A DNA stretch of 64,000 nt from Bradyrhizobium sp. DOA9. GTDB taxonomy: Bacteria > Pseudomonadota > Alphaproteobacteria > Rhizobiales > Xanthobacteraceae. Numbering within the stretch: the stretch's first letter is position 1; every line of letters begins with the position of its first letter. The stretch is taken from contig NZ_DF820425.1 in the NCBI RefSeq assembly GCF_000617845.2, forward strand, positions 5,011,725 through 5,075,724. The letters run 5' to 3'. Positions 1 to 6,754 of this stretch are shown here, one piece after another. The notes under the pieces are model-generated. The model made no database searches. It had not been told where the DNA came from and saw only the letters and a program-made list of their open reading frames with translations. A program made the translations under genes and the position numbers.

Positions 1-638
1 CCGGGCTTGCGCGGCTTGAGCACCTGGCCGACGCCGGTGATTGTGCCGCCGGTGCCGACGCCGGCTACGAAGAAGTCGATGTTACCGCCGGTATCGTTCC
101 AGATCTCCTCCGCGGTGGTGCGGCGGTGCACCTCGGGATTGGCGAGGTTCTTGAACTGCTGCGGCATCACCGAATTCGGCGTCGTTTTCAGAAGCTCCTC
201 GGCCGCCGCGATCGCGCCCTTCATGCCCTGCGCCGCCGGCGTCAGCACCAGCTCGGCGCCGAGAAAGGCCAGCATCTTGCGTCGCTCGATCGACATCGAT
301 TCCGGCATCACCAGCTTGAGCCGGTAGCCGCGCGAGGCCGCCACGAAGGCGAGCGCGATGCCGGTATTGCCGGAGGTCGGCTCGATCAGCACGGTGTCCG
401 CCTTGACGATGCCCGCCTTCTCCATCGCGACGATCATGGCCGCGCCGATGCGGTCCTTCACGCTTGCGGCCGGATTGAAATATTCAAGTTTTGCCAAAAT
501 GGTCGCGTTCACGCCGTGCATGCCGGGCAGCCGGCGCAAGCGCACGATGGGTGTATTGCCGAACGCCTCGACGATCGAGTCATAAATCCGGCCGCGGCCG
601 GCTTGGTGCGCTGCACCCGTGTTGGACGATGCGTCCAT
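1..638 (-). CDS. cysK: Cysteine synthase A (O-acetylserine sulfhydrylase), 3' part outside window
   Basis: PLP enzyme that makes L-cysteine from O-acetylserine and sulfide in the cytoplasm. The reading frame starts at an ATG on the minus strand (638) and runs off the window edge after about 212 residues, so roughly the last third is missing. Visible family signatures are NPAASVKDRI with the PLP lysine (K61), the TSGNTGIALAF substrate loop, and the glycine-rich phosphate-binding VGTGGTITG segment. No frame damage is seen. It could also be a cystathionine beta-synthase-like paralogue, but the N-terminal length and motifs fit CysK. Confidence 0.93.
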   Translation of the reverse strand, partial: MDASSNTGAAHQAGRGRIYDSIVEAFGNTPIVRLRRLPGMHGVNATILAKLEYFNPAASVKDRIGAAMIVAMEKAGIVKADTVLIEPTSGNTGIALAFVAASRGYRLKLVMPESMSIERRKMLAFLGAELVLTPAAQGMKGAIAAAEELLKTTPNSVMPQQFKNLANPEVHRRTTAEEIWNDTGGNIDFFVAGVGTGGTITGVGQVLKPRKP

Positions 639-862
639 GCTGAACTCCCTGTGGCGACGATTTGCGCTTCTTACGCAGCACGTGCGCAGTTACGGATAGC
701 CTGCGAGAACACGCAAGCGACAATTGCGGCACATGTTAAATACGCTGCATCGCAAAATCGCGTGAGCTTTAATTAGCAGAAAACCAACGTATTTGTGTTG
801 CGACCTCGTCAACTGATTCTGCTTATGTTAGACTTAGGTCTTAAAGCAGGGAGGTCACCACG

Positions 863-1081
863 ATGTCAGCAGTTGCTGAAGTGATGTCGACCGTATCGCT
901 AAGGCGTGATCCGCGTTGCAGCGAATTGCCGACCTGTCCCGTCTGCGCCGACTCCATGGTCGCCGCCGAAGCATCTGCCTACGTCTCGGACCACGTCATC
1001 AGCTATCTCTGGACGTGCGACAATTGCGGCTACGGCTTCGTGACCAAGCATGCCGTGAAGCGGCGGATCGTGTGCAACTGA
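863..1081 (+). CDS. Small zinc-ribbon-like protein (72 aa)
   Basis: Short protein with two CxxC knuckles, CPVC (C25, C28) and CDNC (C52, C55), spaced like a zinc ribbon, and a basic C-terminal tail. A strong Shine-Dalgarno (AGGGAGG, about 846-856) precedes the ATG, which supports translation. It is divergent from cysK, with a 224-bp gap that probably carries both promoters, and its end lies 15 bp from the convergent end of tgt. Function is unknown. Zinc binding is inferred only from the cysteines; a nucleic-acid or protein-interaction role is possible. Confidence 0.7.
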   Translation: MSAVAEVMSTVSLRRDPRCSELPTCPVCADSMVAAEASAYVSDHVISYLWTCDNCGYGFVTKHAVKRRIVCN

Positions 1082-1096
1082 GTTTGGACCCTTGAT

Positions 1097-2242
1097 CTAG
1101 CGCGGGGCGATATCGCCTCTCGCCCAGTCCGCGCGCGTACGCTGATAGAATTCCTCGAACTTTCCCTGTGCGATCGCGTCCCTGATGCCCTGCATCAGGG
1201 ACTGGTAGTACGCGACATTGATCTCCGACAGCAGCATTGCGCCCAGCGTCTCGCCGGCCTTGACGAGATGATGCAGATAGGCGCGCGCGCAGCTGCGCGT
1301 CGACGGCCATGAGCTCTCTTCATCGAGCGGGCGTGGATCGTCGGCGTGGCGCGCGTTGCGCAAATTCACCGCGCCATAGCGCGTGAAGGCGACGCCGTGC
1401 CGGCCGTTACGCGTCGGCATCACGCAATCGAACATGTCGATGCCGCGCTTCACCGCTTCGAGGATGTCGTCGGGCGTGCCGACGCCCATCAGATAGCGCG
1501 GGCGCTGCTTCGGCAGCAATGGCGCGGTCTCGTCGATCATCGCCAGCATCACGGCTTGCGGCTCCCCGACGGCAAGACCGCCGATCGCATAGCCGTGGAA
1601 GCCGATCTCGACGAGGCCTTGCGCGCTCGCATGACGAAGCTCGGGCACGTCGCCGCCCTGCACGATGCCGAACAGCATGTAGCCGTCCGGGGCATTGTCG
1701 AAGGCGCGCTTGCTTCTCTCGGCCCAGCGCAGCGACAATTGCATCGCGCGCTCGATGTCGGCGCGCTCGGCGGGCAGCCGCACGCATTCGTCCATCTGCA
1801 TGGCGATGTCGGAGCCGAGCAAACGCTGCACCTCGATCGAGCGCTCCGGCGACAGCTCGACCTTCGCGCCGTCGATATGCGAGCGGAAGGTGACGGCGTG
1901 CTCGCTGACCTTGCGCAAATCCGCCAGCGACATCACTTGGAAGCCGCCGGAATCGGTCAGCATCGGTCCGTTCCACCCGGTGAACCTCTGCAGGCCGCCG
2001 AGCGCTGCGATCCGCTCGGCGGTCGGACGCAGCATCAGATGATAGGTGTTGCCGAGCACGATGTCGGCGCCGGCATCGCGCACCTCGCGCCAGTGCATGC
2101 CCTTCATGGCACCGGCGGTGCCGACCGGCATGAACGCCGGGGTCCGCACCACGCCGTGCGGGGTGGTCAGCCGCCCGGTGCGCGCGGCCCCGTCGGTGGC
2201 GAGCAACTCAAAGTGATTGGGAAGGTCATTGTCGGGATTCAT
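1097..2242 (-). CDS. tgt: tRNA-guanine transglycosylase (queuosine pathway), zinc site lost
   Basis: Exchanges guanine 34 of GUN-anticodon tRNAs for preQ1 in queuosine synthesis; QueA, encoded nearby, acts next. 381 residues, the normal family size. The catalytic and substrate residues are present: D97 in TDSGGFQ, D151 in MDEC, GIVQGG at 192-197, and nucleophile D272 in MFDCVMPTR. The four zinc ligands of E. coli/Zymomonas TGT align with S310, W312, T315 and I341, so the C-x-C-x2-C...H site is absent. The start at 2242 (MNPDNDLP) was chosen because the frame continues upstream for 423 codons of non-homologous sequence. Normally adjacent to queA, but separated from it here by about 4.5 kb. Confidence 0.95.
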   Translation of the reverse strand: MNPDNDLPNHFELLATDGAARTGRLTTPHGVVRTPAFMPVGTAGAMKGMHWREVRDAGADIVLGNTYHLMLRPTAERIAALGGLQRFTGWNGPMLTDSGGFQVMSLADLRKVSEHAVTFRSHIDGAKVELSPERSIEVQRLLGSDIAMQMDECVRLPAERADIERAMQLSLRWAERSKRAFDNAPDGYMLFGIVQGGDVPELRHASAQGLVEIGFHGYAIGGLAVGEPQAVMLAMIDETAPLLPKQRPRYLMGVGTPDDILEAVKRGIDMFDCVMPTRNGRHGVAFTRYGAVNLRNARHADDPRPLDEESSWPSTRSCARAYLHHLVKAGETLGAMLLSEINVAYYQSLMQGIRDAIAQGKFEEFYQRTRADWARGDIAPR

Positions 2243-2365
2243 GGCGGTGCTTATTGCGTGTCGGAGGAGGCCGATCAACCCGCCAGACCTTACCCGGGCC
2301 GGCTTGTGCGTCAGACTGGGACACCGACCAAACACAAGGTTTGCGAGCTGCGCCCTTGCAAAACG

Positions 2366-2384
2366 AAACGAAACCGTGTAGTTT
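2366..2384 (+). promoter_or_regulatory. Putative TetR-type operator, copy 1
   Basis: A 19-bp imperfect dyad of form AAAC-g-AAAC-c-GTGT-a-GTTT, flanked on the left by a further CAAAACG. It has the same layout as the dyad at 4576-4594: the distance from the outer CAAAAC to GTTTT is identical. It lies 50 bp upstream of the patatin gene start and 124 bp from the divergent tgt start. Its size and symmetry suit a TetR dimer; the regulator encoded at 3779 is the obvious candidate. Binding is inferred. Confidence 0.55.
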
Positions 2385-2434
2385 TGTACATGGGGCTGGA
2401 CGAGATGCCGCGGCGAACTTGCCTGCGGCGGTAG

Positions 2435-3643
2435 ATGCGTGATCGCCAGCCACCGACAATGCCGTACCCTTCGTGTTCGACCGCCGCATCCGTCCCCTCG
2501 CATGACCGGATCGGGCGGACTGGAGTCAGCCTGATCGGATCGGCGGTCCTGATCTGCAGCCTGGCGCTCGGCGCCTGCACCTCCCTGCCCCGGACGCCCT
2601 ACACGGCCGCTGAGGCCAGCGTCTCGCGCGTGCTGGATATCGACGGGCTCAGGCGCTACGCCGACGAGCCGGTCACCAGGTTCAGCTTCGAGAAGGACTA
2701 TAGCGCCGCGACGAAAACCTATCTGGCGCTCTCCGGCGGCGGCGCCGACGGCGCCTATGGCGTCGGCGTGCTCAACGGCTGGACCGCAGCGAGAACCCGC
2801 CCCACCTTCTCGGTCGTCTCGGGCGTCAGCACCGGCGGCCTGATCGCGCCGTTCGCGTTTCTCGGGCCGCAATATGACGACACGCTGAAGGAGGTCTACA
2901 CCAGCGGCATCGCAGAGAGCCTCCTGAACGACCCCAGCATCATGCGCGTGCTGTTCGGATCCGGCCTGTTCGGCAACACCAGGCTGCGCGAGCTCGTGGC
3001 CCGCTATGTCGGGCCGGAGATCATGGAGCAGGTTGCGCGCGAGGACGCCAAAGGCCGCAAGCTGCTGGTGGTGACGACCGACCTCGACACGCAGCGCACC
3101 GCGATCTGGGACATGGGCAAGATCGCCGCGGTCGGAACGCCGGAGGCGCTCAAGCTGTTTCGCGACGTGATGGCGGCCTCCGCCAGCATTCCCCTGGTGT
3201 TTCCGCCCATCATGATCGATGCCGAAGGCCAGGGCCGCAAGTTTCAGGAGATGCATGTCGACGGCGGCGTGACGGCGCCGGTGCTGACCTTGCCGGAAGC
3301 TCTGCTGTTCCAGAGCGGCCGCCTGCCCGGCAATGCGAAGATGGACATCTACATCCTCGTCAACAAGAAGATCGAGCGCAACTTCGAGCTGGTGTCCAAC
3401 GGCACCATCGACGTCGCCTCGCGCAGCCTGTCGGCGATCACCCAATCGCAGACGCGCTCGATCATCTTCTCGACCTACGATTTCGCCAAGCGCAACCGGC
3501 TGGGCTTCCATCTCTCCTACATTGCGCGCGACTATCCTGCCCCGCCGTCGGAGGGGTTCGACACCGGCTATATGCGGGCGCTCTATCAGTACGGATACGA
3601 GAAGGCGGCATCCGGCCGGGCCTGGACCTCGACGATGCCGTGA
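2435..3643 (+). CDS. Patatin-like phospholipase lipoprotein
   Basis: Predicted outer-envelope lipoprotein with a patatin (acyl-hydrolase) domain. The N-terminal hydrophobic segment ends in lipobox LGAC (C48). The oxyanion-hole glycines SGGGADGAYG (100-109), the nucleophile in GVSTG (S132) and the catalytic Asp of the DGG motif (D276) are all present, so the Ser-Asp dyad looks intact. 402 residues from the 2435 ATG; an in-frame ATG at 2459 is an alternative. It is followed in the same direction by a TetR regulator and carries a TetR-type dyad in its promoter, suggesting it is a regulated target. The substrate (phospholipid or other acyl ester) cannot be told. Confidence 0.85.
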   Translation: MRDRQPPTMPYPSCSTAASVPSHDRIGRTGVSLIGSAVLICSLALGACTSLPRTPYTAAEASVSRVLDIDGLRRYADEPVTRFSFEKDYSAATKTYLALSGGGADGAYGVGVLNGWTAARTRPTFSVVSGVSTGGLIAPFAFLGPQYDDTLKEVYTSGIAESLLNDPSIMRVLFGSGLFGNTRLRELVARYVGPEIMEQVAREDAKGRKLLVVTTDLDTQRTAIWDMGKIAAVGTPEALKLFRDVMAASASIPLVFPPIMIDAEGQGRKFQEMHVDGGVTAPVLTLPEALLFQSGRLPGNAKMDIYILVNKKIERNFELVSNGTIDVASRSLSAITQSQTRSIIFSTYDFAKRNRLGFHLSYIARDYPAPPSEGFDTGYMRALYQYGYEKAASGRAWTSTMP

Positions 3644-3778
3644 TCCCTCGCGACGGAACGAGACGATAGCGAAACCGTTGACGATAGGGCCAATTCGGCC
3701 AGATTCGCGATGACGCCTCCGCTCCTGCGCGATATAGAGCGAGTGACCGATATCACGACCGCGCAGGAATCATTGGGC

Positions 3779-4513
3779 ATGGGATTGACTGCGACCAGGA
3801 CCAAACCGGCAGCGCCACGGCGCGAGGTGCCGAAATCGCGCGGCGGCCGGCCGACGAAGACCGCCGCGATCGAGCGCGATCAGCGGCTGATCGAGGTCGC
3901 CACCCGCCTGTTCCTGGACCGCGGCTTCGACGCGACCTCGCTCGATGCGGTCGCGGAAGCCGCGCGGGTCAGCAAGCCCACGGTGTATTCCCGCTATGGC
4001 GACAAGCGCGGCCTGTTCGCGGCCGTGCTGAGGCGCGAGATCGAGCGCTGGCTCGCGCCGCTGTCGGCGGCGGCAGAGACGCAGCTCTCCAGCGCCTCGA
4101 ACATTCCGGTCGAGCAGCGGCTGGTGGAGATCGGGCGCGAGATGCTGACCTTCACCTGCGGCCCCGATGCCGTCGCCTTCAGCCGCATGATGACGGCGCA
4201 GGCCATCAACTTTCCCGACGTCGCCAAGCTCGGCAAGGAGGAAGGCTGGCTCAAGGCCGTCGCCACCACGGCGCGCTTCTTCGACCATCTGGTGGCGCAA
4301 GGCGCGCTCGATGTCGAAGACACCACCATCGCAGCCGAGGTGTTCCTCGACGTCGTGGTCGGTCACACCCACCGGATGGCGACCTTCGGTACGGCTCTGG
4401 AGCCGAAGGCCGCCGAGAAGCGCATGCGCGCGGCGATCAAGCTGTTCCTGGCCGGCGCGCTGGGACGGGCCGACCGCGTTCAGGACGCGCCGAAACGCCG
4501 TTCCTCGCGCTGA
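3779..4513 (+). CDS. TetR/AcrR family transcriptional regulator
   Basis: 244-residue repressor-type protein. Basic, proline-rich residues 1-30 precede a canonical TetR helix-turn-helix: the recognition helix is in VSKPTVYSRYGDKRGLF (about 64-80), followed by an all-helical ligand/dimer domain resembling the AefR-type C-terminal family. The start at 3779 was preferred over the longer frame from 3710, whose extra 23 residues are unlike the family. Matching 19-bp dyads lie before the patatin gene and after this gene (4576-4594), so it probably controls both neighbours. The ligand is unknown; fatty-acid or flavonoid-like effectors are only guesses from the context. Confidence 0.88.
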   Translation: MGLTATRTKPAAPRREVPKSRGGRPTKTAAIERDQRLIEVATRLFLDRGFDATSLDAVAEAARVSKPTVYSRYGDKRGLFAAVLRREIERWLAPLSAAAETQLSSASNIPVEQRLVEIGREMLTFTCGPDAVAFSRMMTAQAINFPDVAKLGKEEGWLKAVATTARFFDHLVAQGALDVEDTTIAAEVFLDVVVGHTHRMATFGTALEPKAAEKRMRAAIKLFLAGALGRADRVQDAPKRRSSR

Positions 4514-4575
4514 CAAATCCGTGAGCTTGCGTACTTTCCCCATGGGGTGACGCTGCAGCGTCATTGACCAAAACG

Positions 4576-4594
4576 AAACGATACGGTATGGTTT
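4576..4594 (+). promoter_or_regulatory. Putative TetR-type operator, copy 2
   Basis: Near-perfect 19-bp dyad AAAC-g-ATAC-g-GTAT-g-GTTT (one mismatch per half), extended on the left by CAAAACG exactly as in copy 1 at 2366-2384. It lies 63 bp after the TetR gene and 172 bp before the start of the PepSY gene, so it may regulate the PepSY gene. Two matched copies around one tetR gene make a common regulator likely. Confidence 0.6.
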
Positions 4595-4765
4595 TATTAC
4601 AGTCGGTTCGGGCCGCTTTTTACCAGCCCCAAAGAGGTCCGGACCCGCTTCGAACGTCGCGGCGGGTACAGCCCTCCGCGGGCGCTCCGCGGCCGGCCGA
4701 TGCCCAAGGCCGGCCGCGAATTCTTTACGATCATCCGGCACACTCGCTGGCCGAGGGTTTCGAGC

Positions 4766-5368
4766 ATGACGACTGCCAAACGATGGACCTCGCACCTGAT
4801 TGCGATCGCATTGCCCGCGCTGCTCGTCGCCGCGCCGGCACAGGCCATCGTGACCACGAGCACGCCGACCGCGCTTCACGGCGACACAGATGGTGATACT
4901 GAGGCGGATCGCCAGGCAGTCAGCCGCGAAATCGAACGATTCCGCAGCTCGTCGATCACGATCAGCCAGGCCATGGCGATTGCCGAAGCGCGCCATGCCG
5001 GCGCCACCACCGCCGATGTGAGCTTCGACGGCGGCTCTGGCGTGCCGGTCTACCGCGTGAAGACCCTGCACAACGACCGGATCTGGCGCCACACCATCAA
5101 TGCTTCAACCGGCGAGCTGGTCGGCGGGGAAGCCGCCCTGCCCCTCACCGAGCTCGACCGCGAGGACCGCAGCAACCTCGCAGCGCTCGGTGCGATCAGG
5201 CACCGCCTCTCCGATGCCGTGCGCGTCGCCGAGCGCGCCGCCGCGGGCAAGGCCATCAGCGGCGGGCTGGTCCGCGAGCGCGGCCGGCTGAACTTCTCGA
5301 TCGTCGTCGTCAGCGGCGACGACCTCAAGGAGGTCACCCTGGAGCCGCCGGGCGCCAAGGGGAAATAG
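4766..5368 (+). CDS. Secreted PepSY-domain protein
   Basis: 200 residues from the 4766 ATG; the longer frame from 4700 adds residues without signal-peptide character. A Sec signal peptide ends about residue 27 (VAAPAQA). The mature part begins with a low-complexity Thr/Asp stretch and then a PepSY-like alpha-beta unit: a helix with SQAMAIAEARH, then YRVKTLHNDRIWRHTIN and ASTGELVG. PepSY domains are usually periplasmic inhibitory or sensory modules. A second, more degenerate unit may follow from about residue 130. Likely target of the flanking TetR regulator because the copy 2 operator precedes it. Confidence 0.7.
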   Translation: MTTAKRWTSHLIAIALPALLVAAPAQAIVTTSTPTALHGDTDGDTEADRQAVSREIERFRSSSITISQAMAIAEARHAGATTADVSFDGGSGVPVYRVKTLHNDRIWRHTINASTGELVGGEAALPLTELDREDRSNLAALGAIRHRLSDAVRVAERAAAGKAISGGLVRERGRLNFSIVVVSGDDLKEVTLEPPGAKGK

Positions 5369-5421
5369 CGGGTGCCGAATAGCGGCTGGCCTCCCCCGGC
5401 ATCGACCGGGCCGAAAAGCCA

Positions 5422-5450
5422 TTGACGGAGGCAAGACTCTCCCGCATAAG
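5422..5450 (+). promoter_or_regulatory. Putative promoter of the asd leader
   Basis: TTGACG (5422-5427), a 17-bp spacer, then CATAAG (5445-5450), a good match to sigma-70 consensus. Transcription would begin about 5457-5459, that is at or next to the ATG of the leader peptide, predicting a leaderless start for that peptide. No Shine-Dalgarno sequence precedes the ATG. Confidence 0.55.
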
Positions 5451-5458
5451 TCGCCGCC

Positions 5459-5530
5459 ATGTTCACGACCACCAAACGCACGACCAAAACCACCACGGCC
5501 GAAGGGGCCCGGGGAGGCGTGCGCGCGTAG
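5459..5530 (+). CDS. Thr/Lys-rich attenuator leader peptide of asd
   Basis: 23-codon open frame with peptide start MFTTTKRTTKTTTAEG. Residues 3-13 contain eight threonines, two lysines and one arginine and nothing else. It is followed by an intrinsic terminator (5562-5593) and then asd, whose product supplies the common precursor of threonine, lysine and methionine. This is the layout of a ribosome-stalling attenuator, comparable to thrL of E. coli. GGGGC at 5504-5508 can pair with GCCCC at 5564-5568, the left arm of the terminator, giving a candidate antiterminator. Translation and stalling are inferred, not shown. Confidence 0.7.
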   Translation: MFTTTKRTTKTTTAEGARGGVRA

Positions 5531-5561
5531 GTCGTCGACTTAAACGCATCAGCTCTACGGC

Positions 5562-5593
5562 AAGCCCCGCCCTCGATGGTCCGGGGCTTTTTT
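5562..5593 (+). terminator. Intrinsic terminator/attenuator before asd
   Basis: Perfect 8-bp stem AAGCCCCG (5562-5569) / CGGGGCTT (5582-5589), 12-nt loop and six T residues (5588-5593). It lies 31 bp after the leader-peptide stop and 33 bp before asd. Termination here would yield an RNA of about 135 nt from the predicted start. Confidence 0.85.
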
Positions 5594-5626
5594 GTTGTCT
5601 GAATTCTCAATCCAATGGAGGACAAA

Positions 5627-6652
5627 GTGAGTAACGATCCCGTCGTCGCGATTGTCGGCGTCACCGGTGCGGTGGGCGCCGAATTCATCGCCACCATGGA
5701 CAAGCGCGGCTTTCGCGTCGGTAAGCTCAAGGCGCTCGCCAGTGCCCGCTCGGCCGGTAAGACGGTGTCGTTCCGCGGCAAGGACATCGTGATCGAGGAA
5801 CTGACCGAGCGCTCCTTCGAGCGCGTCGACATCGCCCTGTTCTCCGCCGGCGGCAGCATTTCGAAGAAGTATGCGCCGATCGCGGTCAAGTCGGGCGCCG
5901 TCGTGGTCGACAACTCCTCCGCCTTCCGCATGGACCCCAACGTGCCGCTGGTGATCCCCGAGATCAACGCCAGCCGCATCCGCGACCACAAGGGCATCAT
6001 CGCCAACCCGAACTGCGCTGCGATCACCGCGCTGGTGCCGCTGTGGCCGATCCACCAGAAGAACCGCATCAAGCGCGTGATCATCTCGACCTATCAGGCG
6101 GCCTCCGGCGCCGGCGCCGCCGCGATGGAGGAGCTGGTCGAATCCACCCGCGCCAATCTCAACGGGCAGGTCTACACGCCCAAGGTGATGCCGCACCCTT
6201 ACGCCTTCAACCTGTTCAACCACAACACCGCCGTCGATCCCGAGACCGGCTACAACGACGAGGAGACCAAGGTCATCAAGGAGACCCGCAAGATCTTCGA
6301 AGACGAGACGATCGCCGTCGGCGTCACCTGCGTGCGCGTGCCGGTGCTGCGCGCCCATTGCGAGGCCATCACCTTCGAATGCGAGAAGCCGATCAGCGAG
6401 GACCAGGTCCGCGCCATCATGGCGCAGGCGCCCGGCGTGAAGGTGGTCGACGACCGCGCCAGGAACTACTTCCCGATGCCGATCGACGCCTCGGGCCAGG
6501 ACGACGTCCTGGTCGGCCGCATCCGCAAGGATCTCAGCGATCCATCAGGGCATTCGATCTCGATGTTCGTCGCGGCGGATCAGCTGCTGAAGGGCGCGGC
6601 GCTCAACGCGGTTCAGATCGCGGAGCTGTTGCCGCAGCGGGTGATGGCGTAA
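5627..6652 (+). CDS. asd: Aspartate-semialdehyde dehydrogenase
   Basis: NADPH-dependent reduction of aspartyl phosphate to aspartate semialdehyde, the branch precursor for lysine/diaminopimelate, threonine and methionine. The N-terminal nucleotide fold starts VAIVGVTGAVG. The catalytic cysteine lies in NPNCAAI (C130), and substrate residues include SAFRMD and the later HCE. The GTG at 5627 is preferred as start (341 residues) because GGAGG (5617-5621) lies at proper spacing; the ATG at 5615 overlaps that ribosome-binding site. It is preceded by the leader peptide and terminator, implying control by amino-acid supply. Confidence 0.95.
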   Translation: MSNDPVVAIVGVTGAVGAEFIATMDKRGFRVGKLKALASARSAGKTVSFRGKDIVIEELTERSFERVDIALFSAGGSISKKYAPIAVKSGAVVVDNSSAFRMDPNVPLVIPEINASRIRDHKGIIANPNCAAITALVPLWPIHQKNRIKRVIISTYQAASGAGAAAMEELVESTRANLNGQVYTPKVMPHPYAFNLFNHNTAVDPETGYNDEETKVIKETRKIFEDETIAVGVTCVRVPVLRAHCEAITFECEKPISEDQVRAIMAQAPGVKVVDDRARNYFPMPIDASGQDDVLVGRIRKDLSDPSGHSISMFVAADQLLKGAALNAVQIAELLPQRVMA

Positions 6653-6660
6653 CAGAAGGT

Positions 6661-6754
6661 GCATAGGGTGGATTGGCCGAAGGCGTAATCCGCCTCTTGT
6701 GCTTTCGCGGAGACGAGCAGTGGTGGGTTACGTCTTGCGGCTAACCCACCCTAC
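6661..6754. repeat. Palindromic dispersed repeat between asd and queA
   Basis: Two related inverted arms: GGGTGGATT...AATCCGCC (6666-6693) and GGTGGGTTA...TAACCCACC (6722-6750), each itself a hairpin and related to each other in inverse orientation. The form matches short repeats I remember as recurring in Bradyrhizobium intergenic DNA. Its right end provides the TAG stop codon of queA (6751-6753). Confidence 0.75.

Noticed and set aside
2243..3511. 423-codon in-frame extension of tgt
   Set aside because: The extension has no TGT similarity and lies opposite the patatin gene. The ATG at 2242 gives the normal family length.
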